This document shows positions 11,898 through 23,084 of a DNA stretch of 64,000 nucleotides, piece by piece; the stretch's first letter is position 1, and the number at the start of each line of letters is the position of its first letter. The translations under genes were made by a program, and so were the position numbers. Below the pieces are notes generated by a model. That model was not told the origin of the DNA. It was given only the letters and a program-made list of their open reading frames with translations, and made no database searches. Origin of the DNA: Amaurobius ferox (taxonomy: Eukaryota > Arthropoda > Arachnida > Araneae > Amaurobiidae); assembly GCA_951213105.1 (NCBI GenBank), contig OX578140.1:35235834-35299833 (forward strand), in the 5' to 3' direction.

Positions 11898-13457
11898 CAG
11901 GGTGTCCCAAAAATGAAAAACATATTTAAAAAATAAATAAAAACTAAACGGACAGAATAGAAATGCACCGTTTGCTGCAATGTGCTTAGGACAACAGTAC
12001 ATTTTTATCAGCCAGACTTTCGAAATTAGTTACAAAGTTCAGCAATAGATGGCGTTGGAGTCTGGGAAATTAAAATATGATATTTTCCACATATCCAGCA
12101 TGTGCAGCAGCAACATGGCGTAGTTTAAGAACAAAATTATCAGACACCCGTGCAAACGTCTCAGCCGGAATGGCTTCACATTCAGCAGAGATGCACTGTT
12201 CCAGCTTTGCAGTCGTTTGTGGATTGTGGCTGTACAACTGGTCTTTCAAGTGTCCCCACAGAAAGAAGTCACAAAGGATCAAATCTGGCGAATAGGGAGC
12301 CCAATCCATACCGCTTCCCGTATGCATGTGATAGTCCAAAGCACTCACACAATCATCTAAATGTTCGTTGAGTAAATTAAACACTTCGGCTGTTCGATGT
12401 GGCCGAACACAGTCTTGCATGAACCACGAGGTGTTCCTTCAGCCTTCCAAGGCATTGTGTACCGCCACAAATTCACGCAGAATGTCCAGATAGCCCGCTG
12501 CAGTAATCGTTTGGAATCAGAACAATAGGCCAGTGAGTCCTTTGGAAGACGTGTCAGCCTAAACCATTACTTCTCCCGGATGCAGGGACGATGGGACGGC
12601 AACATGGGGATTTTCTGTTCACTATATGCGCCAGTTGTGTTTAATGACGAAGTCGTCGAGGTAAAAATAAGCTTCGTTGGTAAACCAAATGTTTCCCCCA
12701 TGGATATCGCCGTCATCAATATTTTGCAGCATATCGTTCGCGAACGTCTCGTATCAGTGCTGCTGCATTCATAGCAGCAGCACTGATTCATGAGCTGCAC
12801 GCAGCAGCACTGATTCACGAGCAGCCGAGTCTGAATCGTGTATGGAAATAGGTGTAAGCTGTGGCGCATGAGAGGATGCGTGGACATTCGTCATATTCCT
12901 GCCTGAGCTTCAACATGGCAAACGGAAACTCGGGGCCGCTGTTGGACAAGCTGAGTATTCGCATCTGTGACTGTCAAACGCGGTCGCCCTACCTTTCCAG
13001 CACAGTCATCCTTCACGTTCCCAGTCCGTTAAAATATTTCAAACATAGCCTTTATTGTGCTATTTTTCGATCCTTTGGTCACATTGAACTTTCACCGAAA
13101 ATTTCGTCTTGTTTCAACAACCCTGTGACTCAGGCGGTGGAAATCCAACACAAGAAATTTTCGCTGTTCCTGGGATTAAACCATTTTTTCACAGCAAACT
13201 TGAAATCTGTGAACAGCACACGCTAACAGCAGAAAGTATACTTACAGAATAGCGATCTCACGGACTGCGTTACCCCATATCTCGCGCAGATCGCCTGCAG
13301 CGCCATTTGTTGCCGAACTTTGTAACAATTTCGAAAGTCTATATGACTAAAAATGTACTGTTGTCCCAAGCATATTGCAGCAAACGGCGATTTCTATCGC
13401 TGCACGTTTAGTTTTTATTTATTTTTCAAATAAGCCGGTCATTTTTGGGACTATCTG
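11898..13457 (-). mobile_element. Mariner-type (IS630-Tc1-mariner) transposon, full length but dead
   Basis: The left end begins CAGGGTGTCCCAAAAATGA and the right end, read inward, begins CAGATAGTCCCAAAAATGA. Each is preceded by TA (11896-11897 and 13458-13459), the target duplication of this superfamily. The inverted repeats are long: diverged complementary text continues for about 150 bp, for example CAGCCAGACTTTCGAAAT on the left against AATTTCGAAAGTCTATATG on the right. Length is about 1.56 kb. The transposase lies on the minus strand and is broken. Both flanks are TA/TG microsatellite. Confidence 0.88.
12070..13220 (-). pseudogene. Mariner-type transposase, frameshifted
   Basis: Minus-strand conceptual translation gives an N-terminal part near 13050-13200 in several frames, then FTNEAYFYLDDF near 12690, then MQDCVRPHRTAEVF and WAPYSPDLILCDFFLWGHLK in an open 116-codon C-terminal frame at 12070-12420. 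These match the DDE core of mariner-like transposases, which cut and rejoin DNA at TA sites. The position of the first catalytic Asp (normally FxDEAxF) is Asn here. The second (QDCVRPH) and third (LCDFFLWG) acidic positions remain. Several stops and frame changes occur. A short duplicated GCAGCAGCACTGATTCA block sits at about 12773-12820. The enzyme cannot be active. Confidence 0.85.
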
Positions 13458-13458
13458 T

Positions 13459-13515
13459 ATGTATGTATGTATATATATGTGTGTGTGTACGTGTACATAT
13501 ATGTATGTATGTTTC

Positions 13516-13547
<32 letters not shown>

Positions 13548-16500
13548 AATATTACATATCTCTAAAATGTTGAATAGTTGGGAGGGGGAAATTTAATTAA
13601 TTTTACAATGTGTTTAAATCTATCTTAAATGTGTTTTATACTACTCGTAAATATAAAACACATATACCATATAAAAATATGGACAAAACTGTGACAATTG
13701 TCGATATTTCCTGGCTACATATATTTTTTATAATCACAATAATTCCTTTTGATACATTTTTGTTCTGATCAAAATTTTAGAAATTGCAATTCTTTTCTTC
13801 TCAATATTTTTACAAAACTGAAATTACATTAATTATTTCTGTAACATTAATCATAAAATAAATCGTCAATGCGCTTAACACGTATTTTAGTTCATATACA
13901 TTTAGCTCGACCACCTTAGGCATTTATCATTACTATAGTCATTTACTAAAATATATAAAATTCACGTTGATGACAACAGCTGGCGGTAAACACAAGCGTC
14001 TTCTTGCATATAATGAATTATATATTAAGCCCATTACGTTGTCAACATCATGGAAGTAGAAAAATATGCGTTTTTTCATTAAGCTATATCTATAACGTTA
14101 ACGACTATGTCATCCTCATGTCCAGTCTAGTACCTATAAATATTTCGGATAGTGCAATAAAATGAGTGTTAAACTATTGTAACCTTATAGAAAGGTTAAT
14201 TAAGTAGGTTTATTTTCTTTGTTTTATTTAGTAGTTGTTTCCACTGCTACTCTTTAGTTTCCTATAGAGAGATATACAGAACAAAAGAATAGATTTAAAT
14301 ATCCTATGTAAGCAATGTATAACACTACAAACTACATTTCATTATAATTTTCTCTACATATTTATATTTTATTCTGTGAATAGAAATGTTTTATATTATA
14401 GGTGGTTTATTCCCTATTTAGAATTTCAATAAATGTTAATATGTTTCAAATGTTTCACAAAGATTATTTAATATTTTAGAACTGATTTGATGTGAACCAT
14501 CTTATTACGTGCGGTGTTACATTTACTGTTTAGTTTCGATAAATTTACTTTTTTATTTACGATAAATTTTCCTTTTCATTTACAACTGTTGATTTTTTCC
14601 TTCTTAATTTCAATAAATCACCTTTTTTAGTTTCGATAAATTTACTTTTTTATTTACAGTAAATTTTGCTTTTCTGTTAATTTTACTGTTGATATTTCCT
14701 TCTTAGTTTCAATAAAGCAACTTTTTTGGTTAGATAAATTTCCTTTTTTTAGTTTTGATACATTTCCGTATTTCTAAAATGTTATTCTTAGTGAGCTAGC
14801 TATCTTTCACAATATCGGAGAGCAAAATCTTGGCAAAGTAACTCAGAAAAAATTTGAAAATTCTGTGGTTGTAAGGTCTAGTATTCTTATCTTTGTCGTT
14901 TGTATTTGCAGATTGCATAGACATAGTTATAAGATCTCCGTTCATTCCAGCTTATTTTCAGTATATTTTCAGTATAATATAAGAGAAAATAAAAAGATGA
15001 GAAAATAACAATTGTTCGCGCATATATTCTGTTACGCACTTAACTTTGTCTTAGCTAAGTATAAGTATGTAAGCTTGCTGTAGCATCCCCTATTCATATC
15101 TAAAATTACATTTAAAATGGTATCCTTGGATCTTTGTCTTTTTTTTCGGTATATGAAAAATATAATATTCGTTATAGCGTAAGATTTTCTCCATTGTTTG
15201 ATTAAGCTAAAAATCAACTGGCCTCTTGCATTTACCAACTGCATAGTCGCGTCTTTGAACTCTCTATTTTGAAGCAACTTAATTTTAAACGAATACTCAG
15301 ATAGCTTCCTGAGACCGAATCATTACCTATAATTAAAGACTTTGGATTTAAAGATCGAAAGTTGGGAGTTTTGAAAGAAAAAATGCATAAATACATTAAA
15401 TAACGAACTGTGCCAAAGTCTGATATATATGATTGACTTTTGCATCTATGGTTTCGTTATGTATTTCATGAAGATATTGAACGCTTTATGTTCATGGTAA
15501 TGGATCCGAAGGAAGAGATAAAACTTTTATCAAAGCTTTCTGAATATTGGTGGAAAGGATTGATTTCCATTTAAAGGAAATACATATAAATTATTTCTCT
15601 GTGATCGATAATTTTAACTTCAATTATTTTTGAACTATGGTGTAGTGACTTTGAAGATGGGAGTTTAAAAATAAAAAAGTCGATGATTTGTTTATTGTAC
15701 TACTTTGCAGCGAACTATTGCAGTTTTATATATTAAGCGCCATACATATACAAGAAGTTCTGTAAAATTCAGTCGGAATTTAAATCATCGGTATGCTATA
15801 GAAACAAAACTTACCTTTACTTTTGCATGAATGCATAGTACCGGGTAACAGTATGGTTACCATATGTGCATTAATAAAGAAAAAGAATCGGGGATTTTTG
15901 GATACATATACAATGAAACATCTCTGAAAAAATATCAAGAGAATTTTAATATATCCATATCTATGTTGCTGTGAGTCTAATCATGTCTGTAAAACAAATC
16001 TAGTGATTCAGAGAACTTTTTATTCGATTTTTGAAATCAGCAAACATAAACTTATTTAAGAAATAAAGTTCTCAATTCCGTCCTTCAGCACCCATGGAAG
16101 ATGGTTACGCGTTCATTTCCTTTTGTCAACAAGGGGTGGAAGTCCAAGCCAAGACGCATCGTTACGGGGTGCCTGTGACTGGATCACTTATTCCCACATC
16201 GTAAATAGAAAATATCAGTTAATGTGATTAGCAATATGTTTGGATATTCCTGAGCACTCTACTCGTGTGAGTGATGTGATGCGATCAGCATGTTGTTCGA
16301 TGATGGTACATAATGGTCTTAAATGACTGAAATCTGCATAAGCTGGAAGAGGGTGGACAGGGACAAGGAACAACTATCAAATCCCCAAATTCTTTAAAAG
16401 AAGTGTTTTTAGAATTTTCTAGTAGAAATTTTTAAATACTTATCTGAAACCACAGTGCAGAATATTTTTTTAAATCCACTCATTTTTGACAAAACTTCTA

Positions 16501-16600
16501 GCAGGACGTTGCATTCAAGCGAATGATAAAATAGTTAGCTAGATTACCCTTCTTTGATCGGGGACTATTAAACGCAATAAACTCTAAGCAAACGAAACAT
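13459..16600. other. AT-rich non-coding stretch
   Basis: It begins with TA/TG microsatellite at 13459-13543. It contains the local tandem repeat at 14531-14775 and a less AT-rich patch at about 16080-16200 with no recognisable coding content. Small frames such as 15032-15277 (minus) show no family resemblance. Confidence 0.5.
14531..14775 (+). repeat. Diverged tandem repeat, about 97-bp unit
   Basis: The text TAGTTTCGATAAATTTACTT recurs at 14531 and 14628, followed both times by a TTTATTTAC block and a CTGTTGAT-TTCCTTCTTA block. Further weaker copies of TAGTTT(C/T)xATA occur at 14705 and 14748. Confidence 0.75.
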
Positions 16601-16724
16601 ATTTTTGCAGTCACAGACTGATGTGATTCAATTTAAAACACTATTTTTTTTCTACCATACACAACTTCAAAGTCATGCACGTACAAGAAAATATATAAAT
16701 ATGTGAAACCTAGTCCCAAATGAT

Positions 16725-17380
16725 GTAGAAAAATAAAAAGAGGAGCGTTTCTGTCTCTTGTGGAAATCTTCAAAGATAAATCCGTGATCATAAATCTATT
16801 GAATAAACTTCTCTTGGAGTACGGTTGCTTAAGAAACTCTTTGATGGCTTCCTTCAAAGAATTTGTTATCAAATACTCGCTTAAAGTCTTATAAATGATA
16901 ATCGTTTGGTTTCCATTGAGTACTCAGTTTTAGCCATCGTATGATATCTTCCAATAGTTCATAAGAAATTTCGGAAGCGAGACGCAGAGCATGAATTCAA
17001 TATATATTGTTCTAGTATATAAAAAAGTGATTGATTAAAATTATTTGAAGCTCATTTTGTTGAAATTAACCAGGTAGTGTGCCTTTAACCATTTTCTAGT
17101 ACAATTTTCTAAATCATGAACTTCTAAGGTATTTCGCATAAAAATAAATACAAATAACAACACTCAAGCTCCACGATCTCAGATCAAGATTAAAACAATA
17201 AAAAATAAACGCTCATAGTTTTATGGATGAATCCGGGGTCATAATTATACTGAATAAACATTCTGTTTCGGGAACGGTTATCGTTAAAAATCTGAAGATT
17301 TTTATTATTATCATCAAATTGACTCCTCATTCTTACACGTAAGAATCGTCTGATTTCCATTAGGTCATCTTACTTTTAAA
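16725..17380 (+). repeat. ModD module, two copies
   Basis: The landmark series TTGAATAAACTTCTCTTGG, TTTGATGGCTTCCTTCAAAG, TTTGTTATCAAATACTCGC and GATTTCCATT(G/A) is present at about 16725-16960. A weaker version occurs at 17210-17380. The same series recurs at 23085-23300, 23935-24190 and 27000-27260, always in this orientation. Minus-strand frames across two copies begin alike (MITNSLK), but only because the DNA is repeated. Confidence 0.65.
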
Positions 17381-17607
17381 AAAATTAAAAAATATCAAAA
17401 TTGCATTAATGATAATTTAGTATTACTGGTTTTAAAACGAAATTATAATGGTGGCTTGAAGTTAATTGAAGTTACGCTTGTGTGCTTGGTCTTAAGAAAA
17501 ATGCTAACTGAAAAAATATTTTATGAATAATTTAATTTATATCTTTATATGCGTTTGTCATTTTCGAAATAATGTTCTTATAAAGTATGCATTTCAACTT
17601 AGGAGGT

Positions 17608-17657
17608 ACCGCCCCCAGGAAGCAGCGATTAAAGGGTTGACTTTAAAAGGGGGCGGT
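17608..17657. repeat. Nested GC-rich hairpin
   Basis: ACCGCCCCC (17608-17616) pairs with GGGGGCGGT (17649-17657). Inside the loop TTAAAG (17629-17634) pairs with CTTTAA (17641-17646). Confidence 0.75.
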
Positions 17658-17745
17658 CAATTCTGTGGAAACCATAAGGGGAGGTTATCATCTTCAGGAT
17701 ATTGCATCTTTTGACCTAAAAGTATTCTGAGTAATGTTCAAATAT

Positions 17746-18030
17746 TTATTTATCTCTGAAATAAGTTATATTTTTGAAGAAAACTGATACTAGCCCTTGT
17801 AGAATGAGAAACGTAAGTATTGCATTATATGGCGATCTGCAGTACTCCACATCTTGCTGCATATAACAGCCATTTAAACTGGCTTTTACATTCATTAGAA
17901 ATAGCTCTATAGTTATTAAAGATATATACACGACTTTAAAGTCGGACATCGCTTGTTTTCGCAACTTAATTACGCACAATGTAGCCATTAATATTGGTAA
18001 TAATAATATGCAGCAAGTGAGGTAGGTCAA
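17746..18030 (-). other. Hydrophobic 94-codon open frame, doubtful
   Basis: The frame begins at a TTG codon and stays open somewhat further upstream. It encodes two or three hydrophobic segments (about residues 1-21, 34-48 and 69-86) separated by charged or Cys-containing stretches (KLRKQ and DVEYCR). It could be an exon remnant of a multi-pass receptor. T-rich DNA easily yields hydrophobic frames by chance, and I see no splice sites or family motif. Confidence 0.15.
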
Positions 18031-18385
18031 TTTGGAGTGTTTTGTTCTTTCTAATTAATATAAATTAATTAAATACTTATTGCATATTTTATTGAATACA
18101 TGCAGTAATACATACAGCTGAAACTGCTTCTACTGTTATAAAACTAGAAAAAATAATTCGTTAAAAGCAACAAACAGTCAAAAATTAAAATAGTATTGAT
18201 CGGTTTTAAAAGCAAGAACAGTCTTCGTCGACAAGGCCAATAAGAAGCGCAACTCGTAAGAACCTAGATCGACAATTAGAACAGTTAGATACGATCGCAA
18301 ATATCCTATCATGTGCCCCTTTTAGGTGGGTCTTTAAACCTCTTAGCGTTAATTTTCTTTCTGTTAAAGACAGTATTTAGCACAA

Positions 18386-18985
18386 TTTATATGAATGTGA
18401 CCTTGGTTATGTTGATCAAACAAAACGAGCTCTTGCATTTCGTATTAAGATACATGAGCCATGTTGTAAAGTAACTTGCTACCCCAACCGAGAATAGAAC
18501 CATGGATCTCCGAACAGGCCAGCTGAAGCTCTGCCGTTGAGCTACTGGGCCAGAATTACAAGCTCTTTTCTTTGAAATGGACTCTGCATTCTCCAAATTC
18601 TAATGTCAAATTGGCGTGCAATTGACAATCTGACTGACTACCTCCTGCTATTTTCACACCAGGTTAGCCTCCTGGTACTACTATTTTTATCCAGGATATT
18701 ATACTGTGTGGTCGTTATCCTCCTAGTTTGAAATCGGCGCTCTATCTCTTAGTGTCCACTGAATACGTGCTAGTCATATTAGAGTCACTTTCAGGCCTCT
18801 AACATCTTTGCACTAATTTACAGGGTTAATTTGATCGGGCGTCATTGTAAAATAAGTTGTTGTCCCAACCGGAATCGAACCCTAGAACTACAAACTGGCT
18901 AGACGACGCTCTACCTGTGAGCTACTGGGACAAATTTGCAAGCTCTTACATTTGAAGTGGACTATGCAATACTTCTAATCAAGAC
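18386..18985 (-). mobile_element. tRNA-derived SINE dimer, locus 1
   Basis: Read on the minus strand, two tRNA-like heads lie 380 bp apart. One starts near 18931 (GTCCCAGTAGCTCA) and one near 18551 (GGCCCAGTAGCTCAACGG). Each has an A-box-like TAGCTCA...GAGC and a B-box-like GGTTCGATTCC or GGTTCTATTCT, the internal RNA polymerase III promoter. Between them is a unique body of about 300 bp. The same arrangement occurs at 56936-57465 with 377-bp spacing. The heads are degenerate in the anticodon stem, so they are SINE heads rather than working tRNA genes. Confidence 0.8.
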
Positions 18986-19235
18986 GTATCGAAGTCTTCA
19001 ATTGCTGAACAGTCTTAGGACGGTAATCATGTTTTTAAATTTTTGGAAGCGAAAATCATTTTATAAATTATTCCACTTTCGAATAGAATGTTCTTCAAAG
19101 CCTCTCGGTTTTTTCTCAGTCAAACTGACTGCTTGTTTCTTCAACTTGGAAATTCCTGGTTAAATATTTTGATTTCATGTCATTCTTTCTCCTATTTTCT
19201 ACCTACTTCCTCGATGTTTTGCTTATTCCGAAGTA
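18986..19235 (+). other. T-rich stretch, left flank of the Tc1 insertion
   Basis: This T-rich text continues in style after the Tc1 element at 20647. The Tc1 element probably landed inside one T-rich unit, possibly a LINE 3' untranslated region. No coding content is seen. Confidence 0.35.
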
Positions 19236-20644
19236 CACTCACGGACAATAAAATTTGCGCACCAAGAAGAAAACATGGTACAACCGCAAAATGATGTAAA
19301 TAGCTAGAGGGCGAGCTGGTATACAAATGATCCCAGTATGGTGTGATTGCGAATGACCGTACACCCGTGAGTGGGACTGCAAGCATGAGTCAGCGGTCTT
19401 ATAAACCGGCGTGTAGTTGACACCCCCATCAATGCGAGAAGCTTCGGCCGACGCAAATACGAGTACGGAGTAAAAAGAATGGTAGGCAGATGCCAGAAAC
19501 GCCGATATACGCAACTGGAGGACTTCAAGAGAGGCCTGATCATCGGACTGATAACTTCAGGGTGGTCAGCGCGCCGGATAGCCCATCACGTGGATCGTTC
19601 GGACTACACCGTCCTACGGTGTTGGGAGCACTTAACACGGGACGTCACCCTGATACGGAGGACCGGTTCTGGACGGACCAGGCATACCACGAGTAGAAAG
19701 TATCGAATAATCATGCGGCAGCATGTATAGAGCCCATGGCGACCCGATCCGCAATACAGGCACAGGTAGTGGCTCCCTTTTGCCCAGGAACCATATCTAG
19801 ACGCCACAGGAAGTAAATCTGCGATCCCGGAGTCCCTTACGTGTGCTGCCGTTAACAAAGGAACGTCGGCGGCTCCGTTTGCAGTGGTGCCGGGCCAGAG
19901 CAACGTGGAACGCCACAGATTGACGATGTGTGGTGTTTAGCGATGAGTGGCGCTTCGGTTTGGGGACCGATGATCAGCGTGTTCGGGTGTGGAGGACCTC
20001 TGCACAACTTCACAATCCTAACCTCGTTATCGAGCGTCACAGCAACTCCACTACAGACATCATGGGCTGGGGAACCATAGCCTATAACAGCCGATGCGCT
20101 CTAGGAGTGGTACCTAGAACATTAACTGGCCAGTGGTACGTGGATGAGATTCTACGGCCCCATGTGCTCTCATTCTGTACTAATATTCCAGATGCGCAAT
20201 TCCATAAGGATAATGCCCGGCCGCATACGTCTCGAGTCGCCCAGATCTATCTAAATCATGCCCAGACAATTCCATGGCCTGTCCGCTCCCCTGACCCTTC
20301 CCCAATTGAGCATGTGTGGGACGATGAAACGCCAGCTGCCTCGTTGCTGCAATCTTCGGGATTTGTAACGTAACATCCAACAGGTGTGGACTCGTCTGCC
20401 GCAGGACAACATCCGGCATCTGTTCGACACCATGCCGGACCGTATTGCTGCTTGTATCACAGTAAGAGGCGGTGTGACGCGCTATTGAGGATGATCGGAC
20501 TGTTGTCCACAGCTCCCTCTGTATGTGTTCTGCTGCGCTGTTTTTTTTATCATGTATATCATTCATCTGTATCCTTCCATCAATAGAATTTCAGATAAAT
20601 CCTATGCTTCCTTCTTGGTGTGCAACTTTCATTGTCCGTGAGTG
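19236..20644 (+). mobile_element. Tc1-type transposon, full length but dead
   Basis: The left end CACTCACGGACAATAAAATT and the right end, read inward, CACTCACGGACAATGAAAGT, are each flanked by TA (19234-19235 and 20645-20646). The inverted repeats continue to GCGCACCAAGAAG on the left and GCACACCAAGAAG on the right, about 35 bp. The element is 1409 bp, close to the usual Tc1 length, and carries one broken transposase gene on the plus strand. Confidence 0.93.
19479..20488 (+). pseudogene. Tc1-type transposase, frameshifted
   Basis: The N-terminus (LEDFKRGLIIGLITSGWSAR, then RIAHHVDRSDYTVLRCW) is the paired-like helix-turn-helix DNA-binding region. The catalytic part follows in another frame. 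VFSDEWRF has the first Asp, FHKDNARPHTS the second, and PDPSPIEHVWD the third acidic position. A C-terminal LPQDNIRHLF...RGGVTRY segment is again in a different frame and ends near 20488. The breaks are frame changes between 19700 and 19870, a TGA at 19921-19923 where Trp is expected, and a frameshift near 20340-20375. The catalytic residues are intact, so decay is recent to moderate, but the gene is not functional. Confidence 0.92.
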
Positions 20645-20646
20645 TA

Positions 20647-21040
20647 TTTGTAACAATGTTTGCTCCTTTAACTTCCAAAATCACATAGTTCCTAACATTT
20701 TCTTTTCTGCCCATTTTTCGTATTTGTTTAAAAACTGCTACTTTTACAGCTAGTTTGTACAGCACTTGTAACTTCTGAAATCGATTAGTTTTCTTTTTGT
20801 TGTTAATAGGACACTTTTGTTTCTTAGTTTTACTTACGAAAAACTACCTTGTATCCCTTGTTAGATGTTCACTTTCCATTTTGATACTTTTCCTTTCATT
20901 CATATTGCCTTATCACTTGTGCCTTTCTCCATAGTTTTTACCTCTTTTCCCCTCTGTCTCCGATGTCAATCCCCTTTCTCAGCTTCAGTCCCTGTTGCTG
21001 TTCTGTCCGATCTAATACTGAAAAAAAAAATACCGCCGTA
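20647..21040 (+). other. T/C-rich stretch, possible LINE 3' UTR remnant
   Basis: Strongly T- and C-rich on the plus strand, ending in an A-run at about 21020-21030. Together with 18986-19235 it looks like one T-rich unit split by the Tc1 element. No coding content is recognised. Confidence 0.3.
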
Positions 21041-21419
21041 TAAAATAGGAATATTTTAACCATAAACTTGTTCCAATAAGTTTATCAAGGCAAAACAAGC
21101 AGCTGTACGAGAGTGAAAACAAGTAGTTTAAATCTAACAGAAATAGGTATCTCCTCTTAAGTTGAACATATAAAAAATATATAAATTTGTTAAGATAATT
21201 TTGAGTTATAAGCAGTCATTCAATTCCGTCTAAAATGTATAAGAATTTCCCTTTTTCGCAGGAAGTTGAAATAGTACAAGCCCTAAATCACAGATTTTCC
21301 CTTGACTCAGTTTCATTTATTAATTAAAGTCTTATCGAAATTAAATAATACCTTTATAAGAAATACTTTGTCTGGAATTACATTTTAAATATTCATTTTT
21401 GCAACTTTACAACAAAGTT

Positions 21420-21830
21420 GAAAAGTGTGTATGACTTTGTTCATTCTGTCTGTCCGTTAGCACGATCACTGCCGTAAAAATGACTTAATCAAAATGAAAT
21501 TTTAGTATGTTGTTCAGACGGTCTGTAGGATCTATGGGAATATAAATGACTAATGTCACACAATTAGTTTTGGATTGAACCCGGGTTGAAAAAAATGAAA
21601 TACACAGAGCCCTATGGGACTTAATTTTTCAAGCATTTTTTAAGCGGATTTAAAATTCACAAATTGCTTCGAAAATTTTAGGTAATATTCAAATTGTTCC
21701 ATAAAATATATAAAAAAAATTCAGCGAAATATATTCAGTAGTTTTTGAAATAAAAATTAAAATAATAATAACACCTCTTATATGAAGCGATCACGTGACC
21801 ATGATATGAAAAGATCACGTGACCCACTTC
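21420..21830 (+). repeat. Unclassified repeat-like block with duplicated CACGTG
   Basis: The block has the GTCTGTCCGTTAGCACGATCA-type text common in non-autonomous elements. It ends with two close copies of GATCACGTGACC (about 21789-21800 and 21811-21823), each with a CACGTG palindrome. No coding content is seen. Confidence 0.35.
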
Positions 21831-22230
21831 AAAATGATATATGGCATCCATTTTGTCTCAAAATCGTGATTTTTAAAGTTAATTTCAATTCATCTTGAGT
21901 GTTGTATCCGTCCTAAAACCACTTTATTTCTGCTTAAATTCTGTACATTTGCATACTGAAGCAATGCAATTACAATATATTTGAGTTTAAATGCTCATCT
22001 AAATTTGATTATTGCTACAACGAAGCCTATTTTCACTTATGTAAAATGTAAACAGCAAAATATGTAGGATGAGTTGTATTAGAATTGCTGTATTTCTTTA
22101 ACACAAAATCATTTAGTTCATGGAGTCTGCATAGCTGATATGAATGAAATATTCATTGATTTTACAATGAGAAGGACGATTTTTTTTTGATGAAGTTTTA
22201 CGCATAGAGTTTAATTACTTGTAGCTCCAT

Positions 22231-22620
22231 AGTCTTAATTTTTAAATAAAATACATTATAGTATTGTGATGAATGACATGAATGGGAAATTATTTATGAA
22301 TGAAATGCTGCTTTTATAGAGAAAGTCAGGCGTGTTATTTTTTCTGATTTCATTTGATTGAATTTCAGTTGTTTTCGATAAAGTTTTCAAATGTAATAAA
22401 TTATCGTAGTATTATGATAATTCTAAAATTATTACCCAGGAATGTATCTCATTTTAGAGATGTTTAAACCAGGCAATTTATATTTCAATGCCGTCATTTG
22501 AATGAAGTTCATTTTTTTCGATGCAGGTTTAAGTTTTCAAATATAATAAATTAATGTAGTATTGTGATAAGTTTTAAAATATAACCGAGGAATGTATTGC
22601 ATTTTAGACATATTTAAATA
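22231..22620 (+). repeat. Tandem repeat, 150-bp unit, about 2.6 copies
   Basis: AAGTTTTCAAAT(G/A)TAATAAATTA begins at 22381 and again at 22531, and GGAATGTAT(C/T) follows in both. A weaker first copy (AATTTTTAAATAAAATACATT) begins near 22231. The period is 150 bp. Confidence 0.75.
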
Positions 22621-23084
22621 AAATTGTATTGAAGTTGGAAAGTGTTTCATAATCAATGCTTTGAGCATGATTGCTCTTTGTTGTTAAATATTAACACAAT
22701 TCGACAATAGTGGTACACAATTCGAAATATATTTTTCGATAAACGTGGTCCTTGTTATTTTCAAAAGATTTATGCATCCCTTGAGTTCTGCAGTTTTAAG
22801 TGGTCCTGTCTGACAGAGAGACAGAAACAAGTTTTAATTTTTATTTCGTTAGAATTTACCTCAGAATATTCTGTGGACTCAGCGTAATTGCCTGAAAATT
22901 AATTTATCCATATCCAGCATGCGGTGCAGGAGACTGAAATTGTGTTATATAAAAATACAATTTGAAAACCAGTAATATAAAAAAAAATAATTCTTTAAAG
23001 TTTCAATTTATAAGGTGTACATTTTAGCATCATAGATCTCAAATTATAATCCAAAACATATGAATAAATGAGCTGAAGTCTCGT
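22621..23084. other. AT-rich non-coding stretch
   Basis: No gene or repeat that I can support is seen between the 150-bp tandem and the next ModD copy. Confidence 0.4.

Noticed and set aside
12861..13226. 121-codon plus frame
   Set aside because: It is the antisense shadow of the broken mariner-type transposase.
16633..16872. Two similar 79-codon minus frames (also 23856-24095) as a gene family
   Set aside because: The similarity is explained by the ModD DNA repeat, and it fades along the frame rather than being kept at codon level.
20180..20566. 128-codon minus frame
   Set aside because: It is the antisense shadow of the Tc1-type transposase.
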